Assembly: GCA_016630955.3 (NCBI GenBank)
Contig: CM049995.1
Coordinates: 806,001 to 870,000, forward strand
DNA from: Didymella arachidicola
Lineage: Eukaryota > Ascomycota > Dothideomycetes > Pleosporales > Didymellaceae
Direction of reading: 5' to 3'
Length of the DNA stretch: 64,000 nucleotides
Position 1 is the stretch's first letter, and every line of letters begins with the position of its first letter. Shown here piece by piece: positions 1 through 11,658 of the stretch. A program made the position numbers and the translations under genes. Under the pieces are notes generated by a model. That model saw only the letters and a list, made by a program, of their open reading frames with translations, searched no databases and had not been told where the DNA came from.

Positions 1-2608
1 ATTTACGCTCCCTTGCATCATTCTCCACAACGCCCTGACTAAACATGCGGCTCTTGCAAGTGCCCGCTGTCAGTCCTCCAGGTGCGGCTGCGCAGCGCCC
101 TCCCTTGCCGAACCAAACAGTAGCATCGTGGGACCGAGATTCTTCCAAATTAAGAGGCGTCGCTATCAGGCCAGGACAGCCCTTTCCAGGTCGTCCTATC
201 AGCAACCCCGAGCAAGGTCATCCCTTGCCATCAGCAGGCAGCAAGCACAGGTTGCAATCGAGATAGCGAGCCCTCGTTGTTCAATTCAACATGTATCATT
301 GCCGCAGTCTTTCATATGATGATTGGGCGGCACAGTGTCGCACGGAGACAAGTCGCGGTTCCGAAACTACTGGCCGGGACGCGCTATTACCACAGACTCC
401 CGTGCCTGGAATGATGGTGGGTGTCACAAGCTCAGCATGCTTCTGGACCTGCGTTGTTGGTTGGCTGTAGCCATCTCAATCACGCATGGCTGCGCTTCCC
501 ACATCGGCCTCTCATCCTGTCTACCTGAGAGAGGACTTGTCACATCTAGGTATGGATGTGTCACTGCATCGCAGAACACAAAGCAAGTCATAGGAGGACG
601 TCAGATGCGCTTCCTCATTGAGCACTTGCTCCGGAACGTTGCGCGGTCCTGGGTCCATTCTGCGCAACAATGCTTCCTGATTCAGAGTGACATTGGAATG
701 AAAGTCGGCCTAGACAGCGACAAAGTTACACTTACTTCCATCTGCGACAGAGACGGTCAGGCAGGCACTCAGCTCGGTTGTCTTTCCTTGCCACGATTGC
801 TTGGTGCCGCAGTTCGCAACTTTGCGCGAGTCGTTCAAGCACTCCTGCGTTCGCTTCGGCAATGATTCAGGACCAGCAGAACAAGGTTCGTTTCGAAACG
901 GATCGGCAACTGGATACAGAACGGTTGATGCGCCCCGTGCCGGACCAACACACCATCTGTGCGCCAAAGGTTCGGCATCCCGTGGCGTGACGAACGCCAA
1001 TGTCGACCCACTCTCGTGCAGCTCGTTACGATTACCCCGCAAAGTTGGCAAGCAGATTGAACGACAACGCGAGACGGATGGCGCATCAAATCTGGCAACA
1101 GAGGTGGCTGGATTTCGACAGTGTGGTCACACGATTGCCCTTCCATGAGACGTTCGCGTAGAAGGCACGGGTGTTTCGAGACAGCCAACAGGACACTGCA
1201 GCATTCTTCGGATCCCGCCGAACTTCGATACACAATCAGAGACATGCCACGTACATGCAGTCCGCGAAGAACGTGATGTGATGCGGTCTGCATTGGCTCG
1301 TTTGGGTGACGGCTGCTGGCTCGCGAGTGAGGTCAGCTGGACCTAGCTCACTATGGCACGAATCGAGAGCGGAGACTGCTTGCTTGTTTCGACGTCAAGT
1401 TAGCTGGAGCGGATGTAAGCGCTGAGCTTCAGCCGCGAGGGCAGTAAGTCAGCCACACAGTGAGCACCTTGCTGACAAACGGGAGGGGCTGTCCATGAAA
1501 GCAAGAGCGACACGGCACATCGAGAACGAAGTCAGACTCTTTGCGAAGACTTCGCAGTCGCCAAGCAGGTACACTTTTGCGAATTGACACGTAACTTTGA
1601 ACTCGCAGATACCGATCAAATGACAAAGAGCGAATATCATCTCAACATTCACCAGATCCACTCTAACAAACCCAATCTGCGACCGCACGGCAGGACCAGA
1701 CCGCACGCTACCTAGCGCCGTCAGATCAGCCCACATCCCACGTGCCGCACTCCTTCACGGTGATCCATTCAACGCTCACACATAAGCGCTCGGCCCAAAC
1801 AAGCGAACCGGCGACAGGCATTGATCTCCGATAGCACATCATGCCATCATGGGCGGCAACATCTACCCTTGATGTTGACTCAGATCGAACTGCTGCCTGC
1901 ATCCATAACCAACACCAAATAAGTCCCGAACCTCTACGGTCCCCAAAGTCGGGCGTCGAACTACACAAACCACGGCGCATGCGAACAGCAGCCTGAATTA
2001 GCAGCTCTTACATTACACTGCCTTACGGCGTGCATTAGGCTGCGTATGCGTATGCGGTGCGACCACACCTGTCTCCGCCGAGCCCGATGTGCAGATCTCG
2101 TAAGCCTTGCCTCGCTTGCGAGTTACACCGCAGCCTGGTGCGGCTGATGGCGTTGGAAGTCGGGATTGACATGATTTGCTTGGCGATACAGGGGTAAGGA
2201 AGGTGCCGGCAAGGTCGTGAGGAAGACGGCGAGTGGTGTTCTACCAGAACGTCAGTGTATACCCAAGGAAGTCGTATGTTTTGAGCGTTGCGCTCCCAGC
2301 TGGTGGAGCCAAACCATCAAAACTGATCTTGTTTGCCTGATGTGTCAACACGAAGCGTTGCAGAATTGCAGCCAACAGACAAACATCCAGGAACCTGAAG
2401 CACCCGCTGTAGGTGTTTGGAGTACCGCATACATTCGAGACAAGATCCAACAGAGGTCTGCGGTCGCCTGCAATAGAATTGTATGTAGTGATGAGCAGTT
2501 GATCTGGCTATAACGCGTATATAAAATTCCCTCGAACGTTTGTGCAAGCCTGATCTGACAGCCTCTTTACTACAGTCCAATGCTTCCCCTATCCTGAAAG
2601 CAGTCTCA
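1..2608. other. Left-hand stretch without a recognisable gene
   Basis: Only short overlapping open frames occur on both strands. None has a recognisable domain, and I could not join them through plausible splice sites. A TATA-like AT-rich run lies near 2515-2527, but no gene follows it on the plus strand. I see no tRNA-like, transposon-like or tandem-repeat structure here. Confidence 0.6.
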
Positions 2609-5068
2609 TCATGCTTTCAGTACCGCAAGTGCATCCCTGCAAGCCTGAGTCACGATTGGACTTTTCGCCTCGTCAAGTGCTCTCTGCACCATTTCAACGC
2701 CGCCCTTGTCCTGTATAGCTTTCAGTCCCAGCGGGACCTCCGCAACACTGTGCAAACACACCACCCCTCTATGCCTCAGCTCCTCATCTTCATCTTCCAC
2801 CAGCCCGATCAGGAAGTCCACGCCCTTCTCCTGCTGCAAAAAAGGAGTCACAGTGATATCGCCACATGTCAACAGCGTAGCCAGCGCGCCACCCGCTGCA
2901 CTACGTGTCGGTGTGTCGTCAACATCTGTCATGGCTAGGAGGAGGTGCAGGCGATGTTTGGCTCGAGGGCTGCCGTCGGCAAACTTCTCAATGCAGTAAG
3001 GTGAGCCCATCAGATTGCAAACAAGCTCAGTGGCCGCGCGCCGGAGGAGCTTGTTGTTGCTGAGCAGTAGGTCGTCGACTATAGTGTCGAAAGCGGTGCG
3101 CAGAATTTGCGTCTGCGTCGGTTCGTCTAGAGACGCGATGTTTGTAAGCGCGAGCATGGCTTCGAAGGCGTGGAGTTGCCAGATGGAGGACTCGGTGCGG
3201 ATGAGTTGGCTTTGGAGAGGTCGAATTGCAGATGCTGCTGGTAATGAAGATGTGAAAGCGTGGCTTGGGTTGACGCTGATGAGAAGACGAGAAAGCGCTT
3301 GGGCGGCGGCTGGCTGGGCAGCGGCTGGAAAGGGCGTGGTGCCTATCTTTGTCGATGAGGCGACTGAAGCCATGTGTTCCCATATGGCGATCAGTAGCCT
3401 GACAGCGCCTTGTTGTGTCATCAAACCCCTGCTGCCTTTATCGCTGCTCAGATTCAGGAGGATTTGACTAGTCTGGGCCAGTATGTTTGGTGTTGATGCT
3501 TTGCTAAGCTGAAGTAACAACGGAACGATACCAGCCTGCAAGACTCGTGCACAACGTGCAATAGTATGCTCGTTGTTTAGCAGTTCTTGAGGCTCGGAAG
3601 GCGTTTGGACATTGGCGTATGCCTTCAGCTGGGCCAATCTGCGATCCTCATCTGATTGAATTGGCAGGAATGCTGTGATATTGGCGAAGATAGTCAGACC
3701 GCCAAACACAATGTTTCCTGGCGCTGACGGAGCACTCATTGTCGCGATGAGCCGCTCAAGAAAACGTCGATCTGTTGAGAGGTCCTCGCGGAAATGTGCT
3801 TGCAGAGATGCGTAAGCAAGAGCTTCGACAGAGTTTTGTTTGGTGGTGGGAGCATCTGAGCTGATGACCATCGACTTGAAGCTTGCGATCAGATCACTCT
3901 GATCGACCTTTGCAGGAGTCTTGACCTGAGGTTTATTCTGTGAAGGAGGTTCTTCATCCCCAAGCTTGATGAGAACCAGTCCTGCAAGAGTAGAGCGGGC
4001 TTTGTCTGTGCTGTCTGCGACCATGTCAAGCCAGTCTCTACAGTGCAGATTGATAGCTTCTCGACACTTCTTGTCTACACATGCCGCACTGAGTAGGTCC
4101 AGTGTCACCTGGATTAGCTTGTGAGATTTCTTCTTCTCGACCATTGGTACAAGTGTGCTGACGAAGCCCTCCGTGAGAAAAAGTGCGGAAGCTGCTTCAA
4201 CTGCAATAGGAAAGATCGCTGTGGCCGCTGAAAACGCGATAACCAGGTTGTCAGCGTCACCTTTCTGTGACCTTTCTGTGACGAACTTCGAGATCAGCTC
4301 TTTCGCGGTGTCCGGGCTCAGTTCGAACAGCTTGATACTGGCGAGGGTGGCCTGATCACGAAGAGTCTTTGGGAGTCGAATGTCAAGAGACGATAATATG
4401 ACGTCGAAGCTGTCAGCGTCGATGATGTTCTGAAGGTGGTTTGCATGGTGAGCCAGTAGCTGTGCGACACCTCTCATGGCGCGTTCTGGATGGTCAAGCG
4501 CCTCTTCCATAAGCATGGCAAGACTGAGTTGGAAGACATCTCGATGGCTCTCCTTGAAAGTATCGTCGTCCGGCCACAGACTGCGGATGAGCAGAACTTT
4601 GAGTAATCCATCAATGGAGTCGTCTCCACGTGGGAAGAGCTCGTAATAGGTGCGAGTAGGACGTTCTCGCACAGCCTGTGCAAGCCATGTCTGGGCACCA
4701 GTGTTCTTCAAAAGCTCGCCGGTGACTTGATCCAGGATATCGTCTTCGTCTTTGAAGTCGTTGAGGATTTGCATTGCCTGTTCCGCCTCTATCTGTTTTA
4801 AGGGCCTCTCTTTTAGCGCCTTTAGCGCACGTTCACCATCAGCTTCATCTTTGCTTTGAACCCAGACTTTGCAGATTGATAGAAACTCGCCCTTATCCTC
4901 CTCTTGCCTCAACTTCTCCCACAGTTCCTTGATTTGTGCGTTTTCAGGTGCAATGCTTGTAGCTTCGCGTAGCTTCCGTGCTGCCGCCGCCAAATCGCCG
5001 GACGCCAGGCTCTCACTCGCGTCCTGCGCAAGCTGCAAAGCTCTCTCTTCATCAGAGACAGAAGACAT
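2609..5068 (-). CDS. UNC-45/Cro1/She4-type myosin chaperone
   Basis: One intronless frame of 819 residues starting at an ATG. Seen: an N-terminal short TPR-like helical segment (about residues 5-60, alternating ALQLAQDASESL and AARKLREATSIAPEN), then a long all-helical ARM-like region. The C-terminal part carries typical repeats (RAATELVCNLMGSPYCIEKF, then repeats ending in LRHRGVVCLHSVAEV). Known of the family: fungal UNC-45 proteins (She4, Rng3, Cro1) bind myosin heads, help them fold and are needed for actin-ring function and cytokinesis; the length fits She4-like proteins. Inference: the same cytosolic role here. It lies tandem with, and upstream of, the septation scaffold at 5592-11032, so both neighbours concern cytokinesis. 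Assignment is by domain architecture; the exact orthologue is not proven. Confidence 0.88.
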   Translation of the reverse strand: MSSVSDEERALQLAQDASESLASGDLAAAARKLREATSIAPENAQIKELWEKLRQEEDKGEFLSICKVWVQSKDEADGERALKALKERPLKQIEAEQAMQILNDFKDEDDILDQVTGELLKNTGAQTWLAQAVRERPTRTYYELFPRGDDSIDGLLKVLLIRSLWPDDDTFKESHRDVFQLSLAMLMEEALDHPERAMRGVAQLLAHHANHLQNIIDADSFDVILSSLDIRLPKTLRDQATLASIKLFELSPDTAKELISKFVTERSQKGDADNLVIAFSAATAIFPIAVEAASALFLTEGFVSTLVPMVEKKKSHKLIQVTLDLLSAACVDKKCREAINLHCRDWLDMVADSTDKARSTLAGLVLIKLGDEEPPSQNKPQVKTPAKVDQSDLIASFKSMVISSDAPTTKQNSVEALAYASLQAHFREDLSTDRRFLERLIATMSAPSAPGNIVFGGLTIFANITAFLPIQSDEDRRLAQLKAYANVQTPSEPQELLNNEHTIARCARVLQAGIVPLLLQLSKASTPNILAQTSQILLNLSSDKGSRGLMTQQGAVRLLIAIWEHMASVASSTKIGTTPFPAAAQPAAAQALSRLLISVNPSHAFTSSLPAASAIRPLQSQLIRTESSIWQLHAFEAMLALTNIASLDEPTQTQILRTAFDTIVDDLLLSNNKLLRRAATELVCNLMGSPYCIEKFADGSPRAKHRLHLLLAMTDVDDTPTRSAAGGALATLLTCGDITVTPFLQQEKGVDFLIGLVEDEDEELRHRGVVCLHSVAEVPLGLKAIQDKGGVEMVQRALDEAKSPIVTQACRDALAVLKA

Positions 5069-5591
5069 GGTCGTAACGATAGTTGGAAAAGAAACGATGC
5101 TAAAGTGAGGTTGATGCTGAGTTGAGAGAAATGTGGGCTCATACGGTCGCTGTCGAGGAAAAGCGGTTGCTGATTGGGCGCACAGACTGCGACGGTCACT
5201 TGCCGTTTCAGATCGACAGCGGGGAGGAGCCAGACACGTCTGCAGTGGGCCTTTCTGACGTCGAGCAGCAGAGAGCGGTCAGGGTTCAGAGAAAGTCCCA
5301 ATGAAGAAAGTTGACGGAACACAATTTTTACAAATACAAGTACTAGAACTGAATGTCGACATAAGTGCGCGATCTACCGACGCGCGTAAGAAATGCTCTC
5401 AAGTATAAGATGCCTCCCAAGATCCCCTTTCAACGCCAGGAGCAGCCAGTGTGCTCAAATCGACCAGCTTTGTTCAATGCAATTACTCAATACGCCCAAG
5501 CCTGCATCCAACCATTTTTGAAAAGACCCTGTGCCTGCCAGCAACAGCTCATCAATCAATCAGTGCCCTGCATGTTTCTTCTAATGTCTCC
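5069..5591. other. Intergenic, UNC-45 promoter and 3' side of the LRR scaffold gene
   Basis: About 520 bases between two minus-strand genes. It should hold the promoter and 5' leader of the UNC-45-type gene, plus the terminator region of the scaffold gene beyond it. I see no further coding exon. Confidence 0.5.
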
Positions 5592-8500
5592 TTAGTCATC
5601 TTCGTCATCGTTCATCTTTTCTGATTGTTTCTTTCTAATCACACCGAGCATAGTCAATCGCTCCCAGACGTCGTCCTTGACCAGGACACGGGTCTTCTCG
5701 AACGGCATGCCGTCAAGATCGCGAAGGTCCTTGCACATGTTGGCGAGCATCATCTCGGTGACTCGTCGTCTGATTCGTGTTTCGTAGTCAAGTCGGCTTT
5801 GGTACTGCTCATCTGCTTCGATGTCACCACGGGGGAGGACAAAGCGGTCGGTAAGCTGCTCGTCGTCCGGGTTGCGCCTGAGTGACATGACCCTGTTTTC
5901 GGAAGCAGAGGCGTAGAAGCGCAATGTGATAGGATTATCGCGCCAGTCAAGCTTTGACAGAGACGGGAATTTGCTGAGCACCATAGCGTTCTGACGCAGG
6001 CGGTCGACTTTGTTGCCGACTAAGAGCAGTCCAGTTAGACGCTTGATGTTCAGCAGCGGGCGGAGGTCCTGCAACGAATTGAAGTTGAGGTTGATCGAAC
6101 GAATGTTCGGTGTCAGCTGCCCAAAGTTGTCAGGCAACTCTTTCAGGCCCATGGATGCAAGCTCGAGTCGTTGTAGGTTCAGGAGGTGTTGCGTGACGCC
6201 CAGAGTGTATGCTGAGTTGAGTGAGATATAAAGGTTGTGGACGTCGGTGTTCTTGATGAGGTTTCCCACAGCGATCTCTGTGTCCGAATCGTTGCTCAGA
6301 GTCTGGTCCCGCGCTGAAAGTGTACGAAGACGGCGTAGGTGCTCAAGACCAGTGATTTGAGTCAGAGAATTGCCGTCCACATATAGCGACTCGAGTCTTG
6401 GGAAATGCCCATCGACGTCGAGCAAAGTCATGCCGTTTCGGCAGATTCGAAGGGAAAGCAGATGTTTGCATGGATCGAAGGGGGCATCGGAAAGTGGAAA
6501 CTCGTCAAGCTCGTTATCATCAAGGTTCAGATGCTGGAGTTGCGGTAGGCGATACACGTTGCGTACTTCCAGCAGGCGGTTTTTGCGGAGATCTAGGTCC
6601 GTGAGAGATTTGCTGATCTGAGCTTAGCGGAATCACCATCATCAATTTTTAAGTAAACTTACAGATTCGACCGCGCGAAGTCCACAAGATCGATATCATT
6701 GCCGCCTGCATGCAACTCGATCAGACCGTCAAGGTGCAGAATACTGTCGAGCGACTTGAGCTTATTGTTGTCAACTTTCAGCACTCGTAGATGCATCAGC
6801 TCGGCAAGTCCGTCCAGGCTATCGATGTCGTTATTGGAGATGTCGAGATGCTGCAGGTTGCCCAAAGTTGCCCACGACGTGAGACCGGTAAGCGAGTTAT
6901 TTTGAGCTTGTAGCCGACGCATTGCATATGGGATGCCCTCGACTTGGCTGATGTTGTTGTCTGAAACATCCAGCTCCTCGAGACGGTAGCAAAGCTCGTC
7001 CAGTCGATGCAAGCTACCCAGGTTCTTGCCCTTCAAGTTGATCTCGCGAAGATCCTCCCAATATGGCTCATCGGGCTCAATGTCCTGAAGTGCTCTCACA
7101 AGCTCAGCAGTACCTTGAGCATATCGATCCTCCAATGCTTTGTGGTATCGGGTGCCGTCATGCTGGACAACTACACGGTCCGGATGCTCGAACTCGTCGA
7201 CTTGGTTTAAGGTGAAGTCAGGAAGGTCGCTCAGCATGAAGGTAACATCCCCTTTCAAAGGTGACGATGGTGCCACTAATAAACCGTCCTGCTTGCCCTG
7301 CCCAAGGACCGGTGCGGAAACGTTCATTGATAGTTCCATCCGATAGTTCTTTGCAGGTAGTTCTTCCATGACCGATAGGTCGCCATCGGTGTTGAACCTG
7401 GGTCTCTGGTGTGGCCTCGTTCTGCGAAGCGTAGCCGTGCCATATCCAGATTTTGCGCCTGAGAAGTCCCGCTGAGGCTTTCCAAAATGGCTTGAAGGTT
7501 CTGTATGCCGCCGATCTTGGTCACCTACTTCTCGCTGCGCGAACGAAATCGTGATGTCCCGAACACGGCCACGGGGTAGTCTAGGCGTAGCTGCAGTACG
7601 ATCCTCGAAGTATTGTATCTCATGCTCGATGTCTTCTTCATCGGATTCTGGGATTGCATACGTTGTGTGGATCGCGGGAGTCTTCTGCGCGCTGTACTTT
7701 CGTGGTGACTGTGTACTACACGACGTAGCTCGAGTCTCTGTCTTTGTGAAGCTCCACCCAAAGTTGTTGGAAGCCTTTGAAGGTACAGAGCTCGCACAAG
7801 TCATGGGACGTGCTTCGTCCTCGGCTTCGTCGTCTTCTTCCAGTAGGGTCTCGGCGGTAGGTTGAGCGTGCGCTGGATTTGGGGAATGGCAAATGAACTC
7901 TTTTGCTTCGCTCACGGAGAGGTCTGGGATGTTACCGAATGGATCTTCTTCACTCTGACTCTGGTTCAAACTGCCGTGCTCTTCTTCCGGTATTTGGTGT
8001 TGTTTGGAAATGCTCTTGTTTCGGACCCAGATCTTCTTCTCACGGTTGTAACTCATGCCTGCGATCTGATGAGGGATGAGATGGGCAACCGCTTCCGGAG
8101 CGAGAGTTGCGACTTGGTCGGACCGACGTGACACGTTCGTCGCCATTGTGTGCCCCATGGATGATCCCGCAGATACGCCAGTCTGGGGTCGGGCATCGTT
8201 GGGATCCCATTCGCTGTAGTCTAGACCGAGGCCAAAGGGCCGAGTGTAGTGGCCTGCAAATCTGCTACTGCCTTTTTCAGTGGTTTCGCTTTTTTGGTCG
8301 TACTGGACTGCGCCAGCCATCCTTGACATATTCACTGAGTTCACCGAGGAACTCAAAAAAGTGTCATCCTCTTTTTCCTGATATTTTCGAAGATGTTTGA
8401 TGACACTTGGGTCTGACTCGCGCTTTCTGTTGGGGTCGCGCCAAGCAGAGCGCTGGCCCTCACGAGAAGGAGGGCGTTCGAATGTCAGTGATTCAGAAGG

Positions 8501-11032
8501 ATGCTCGCTTGCGTCTTCTGACATGTCGAATTCTGACAGTTCTTCGAGATCGTCGAGTCCACTTGTTGGCTTCCCTTTTGTACGAATGAAGTTCATGATT
8601 TTTAGTGCTTCATCCAAAAAATCTTGCGTGGTTACAGACCGCTTGCGATGGTTATTGCGCATTGCCTGCCGCTTCATGGTGAACATGGCAACTTCATTTG
8701 CGACTGCAGCCGCTCGTTCTTGCTCATCCTCATCGTCCGAATGCATCGATGGCTCCAGCTGCTCTCGTATAGTATCCAGTTTTGGCGAAGCTTGAAGAAA
8801 AGCCTCCGTAGCCTCCATTATCTCCGCCTCGATTTCTTCGCGCCTCCGCTGGCTTGGCGTCGGGTTGCGTGGTCTTAGGATGTGTCGTCGAGACAGGATA
8901 TTCGGATCTGCCGCACCAGCAGATGAGTTACGAGCAACATTCAGCAGACCTTCTTTGATGACTGCCTGGATAGCTGCATGGGAGTCTTGAGTGGAGAGCG
9001 CGCCCGTATTGCTGAAGGAATCGTTTCCCTCGCTTCCTTCGAGGCTGTCGTTGATGGTTCTTCGACGCTTCGGCGTGGGGTTCTTGACAGGTGAGGTTGG
9101 ACCACGCTTACCATCCGTCAAGTCTGAGTGTTCGTCCTGCGACTCTTCTTCCTCTTTTGGCACGTGGCGCTTGAACTGTGGCCCGGATCGACTCGGTGTC
9201 CTAAAGTGACTGGAGGCGAGCCGCGACGGCGGTTTTGTTGTACGTGACGACTCACGGCTGGTTGACGGCTCAATATGGAACTTGAAAGGCGGGCGGCTGC
9301 CAGGCGGGGCAACGTCGCTCTTGGGAGAATCCTCAGGTGCACTAGCATCTTCATCCTCTTGAGGCCCGGATCTACCTGAAGAGAGAACGGAATACTCGGC
9401 GTCGAATTGGAACTTGTTAAGCTGACCCTGTCCGAAGGTACTCACTCGTCGGGCGCCAGATTGTCTAGCAGGTGTTACCGGCGGTATATCACTGTGCAGA
9501 CCACTGGCTTCCTCGACCGAGGTCAGTCTTGACCTATTCTGCCCTGGCCTTGGGCTGTCCTGCGCTCGACCAGGCCTGGGTGAATCTGGCTGGAATTCCA
9601 ACTGACTTAGTCGTCGAATCAATCGATTGCTCGTGAAGGTGTCATGGGCGCCAAAGAGCTTAAGAGGGCTTCCGGTTGCTCGGTCAGGGCTCAACAAGTC
9701 CCCCCTTCGTCGATGGGGCGTCTTTGGATGGGGAGTTCTTGGGTCGTACTCGTCGTCGGCAATGGCCGAGTCGCTGGCGATGGGTGGGGTGTCTTTTACA
9801 GCCGTCTGAACGGAGATGTTGCTGCGACCGGTGCCCTGTGTTGTATTGCTGCGGCGGGTGTCTTGTGCTGTGGGTGCTCTCTCGGGCGACGGACTGAGTG
9901 GTCGTCTTCTAAAGGACCCTTCTCGAGAATATCCACCCCTTCGAAGTTCAACAAATCGCCCGACATCTGCAATGTCTGGTGTGCCCACTGGCAGACCCTC
10001 GGGTAGTGAGTCGTCCTGCGTCCTAACGAGTGACGAGTCTGTTCGAGTGTAGTGCAGCGAGCTTTCTTCGGGTATCGAATCGTGTTGGTCGGGCGGCGGC
10101 GAGCCAATTTGTCGGAGCCTGTTCGCAAGCTCTGAGCCTCTGAAATTGGGGGCGGGGTTAGAGTTTTGTCCGATCTCGAGTTCCGTGTTGATGAAGACGG
10201 GGCTGAACTGCTCGTTCTCAAACTCGATCTGGCCGCTCACAGTGCGAACTTGCTCAGGCTGAGCCGCAGAGAGAGACTCGTCGGCGTCTGTGCCCGATGC
10301 CTCCTGCTGCGAGTCTTGACGGTGGTGTACTTGGCTGCCTGTCTGTGAGACCGATCGATCGAGGTCTGAATTGTTGGCGCTGGCGCTAGCGCTGGCATGG
10401 GCGCTGGCATGGGCGGCGGCTGGCCATGGCGGGGGACTGGAGGGGAGCGCGGGCAGGTTGGACAAACCCGTCAGCACGGCGAGTTTTCGCTTCGGCTGTG
10501 CCACTTCCTCGACGGATGTGCTTTTCGGCTTGGCGAAGATATTCTCAAGGCCGGTGGGGCCAAAGAGGTCCTTCTGCTCGCTACCCTCCCCCTTCACCAG
10601 TCGGCGCTTCCATTCTGGCGTCTCGTAGTCGCCGTTCTCTCGTGCTGAGCGTATCGCGACGGTGTTGTGGGCGACGGTGCCGTACAGGACGGACCCCTCT
10701 GAGGTCGTGGAGAAGGACTGTGACACGTCGCGCGCGGGGTCGAAGCGGGAGTCTTGGTGATGGGCGGCGGGGGCGACGTTGGTGTCGCTGTTGCTGCGCT
10801 CGACGAGGGCGTTGCGTTGCTTGTACGGGCGCAGGTCGCTGCGCGCCTGGATCTCTGAGAAGGAGCCGGACGAGTGTCTGAGGCGGGGGAGTCGGCTGCG
10901 CGGCTTGGGCGGCGCGCTCTGGGCGGTCGGCGTGGGTGCGGGCATGGGCGACCGTGCTGGCGGTGAGGATTCCTGCGGTATCCACTCCTCGCTCAGGTCG
11001 TCGAGCCACGGCTGCGACATGTTGCCAAACAT
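5592..11032 (-). CDS. cdc11: Septation initiation network scaffold, cdc11/SepK/Nud1 type
   Basis: Two exons, complement(5592..6612, 6663..11032), giving 1796 residues. The 50-bp intron (donor GTAAGT at 6662, acceptor ATCAG ending at 6613) joins an LRR in phase: FARSN-LKSLTDLDLRKN. The first 1300 residues are low-complexity, rich in Ser/Pro/Arg, with many SP/TP sites. From about residue 1325 there are leucine-rich repeats (LREINLKGKNL, LEELDVSDNNIS, LQHLDISNNDI, LRVLKVDNNKL and more), then an acidic tail. Known: this order (disordered N-terminus, C-terminal LRRs) is that of Nud1/Cdc11/centriolin-type spindle-pole-body scaffolds that recruit SIN/MEN kinases for septation. Start choice: the open frame runs upstream to 11212, but ATG 11032 begins MFGNMSQPWLDDLSEEWIPQ, the conserved-looking N-terminus; ATG 11020 is an alternative. 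Orthology is inferred from architecture. Confidence 0.85.
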
Positions 11033-11658
11033 GGCGGCGTCCGTTTGCGGTGTCGCAGTGTCGCAGCGGGTGCCGAGGGCGAAGCGCAGTTTGTTGTGGT
11101 CGCAGAGCCAGCAGCCGGCGCGCGTTATGGCATGGACAGATTCAGTGCGGGCGGCATGCGAACGAGACGGCCCCCGTTGCGGCTGGATTCTGCCTGCGTG
11201 GGCGCGTAACAACAGTCGGTGAATGAATACAAATGGTCAAGGTGGGCTGGTGTCCAGCTCGTGGCTAACCTCAACACGGATGCGGTGAGCTGGCTGATCG
11301 ACTGCGCTTGCGCCGTTGCTATGGGCAACGAGCGAATCGCGCGCTCCGTCATGCCGCCCGCAAAACCATCCCACACAGCGCAAGATGGGCTGCGACGTCT
11401 GGAGCCGCCCAACCGCATGCTGTCCTATGCGCCCTGAACGCTGATTGCCTGCCCCACCTGCTTGATTCGCGGCTTAGAGGCCTGCCCAGCCTGGTCAGAT
11501 TTGGTGTGGGTACAGAACAAGCACGACAGCCCTACGCCACCTATTCATCACGTCCACCCGTCACGTCACCGCCCGCAGCAGATGTCCAGTACACTCTGCA
11601 GATCGAACAAGCGCAGTAGAAGAACTGGCTTACAGACCGCATGCGTCCTTCATAGGTC
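11033..11658. other. Divergent intergenic region
   Basis: About 620 bases between the start of the minus-strand SIN scaffold gene and the start of the plus-strand gene at 11659, so it probably holds both promoters. I see no coding exon or RNA gene. Confidence 0.5.

Noticed and set aside
1..2608. Several 70-180 residue frames at the left end as genes
   Set aside because: They overlap one another on both strands, show no protein-like pattern and no splice grammar joining them.
6557..6612. A separate LRR gene starting at 6557
   Set aside because: The frame begins at GTG in mid-repeat and continues the large upstream frame through a clear 50-bp intron, so both are one gene.
10371..11226. Long plus-strand frames opposite the N-terminus of the SIN scaffold
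   Set aside because: They are antisense shadows of a GC-rich Ser/Pro/Ala-coding region and have no domain of their own.
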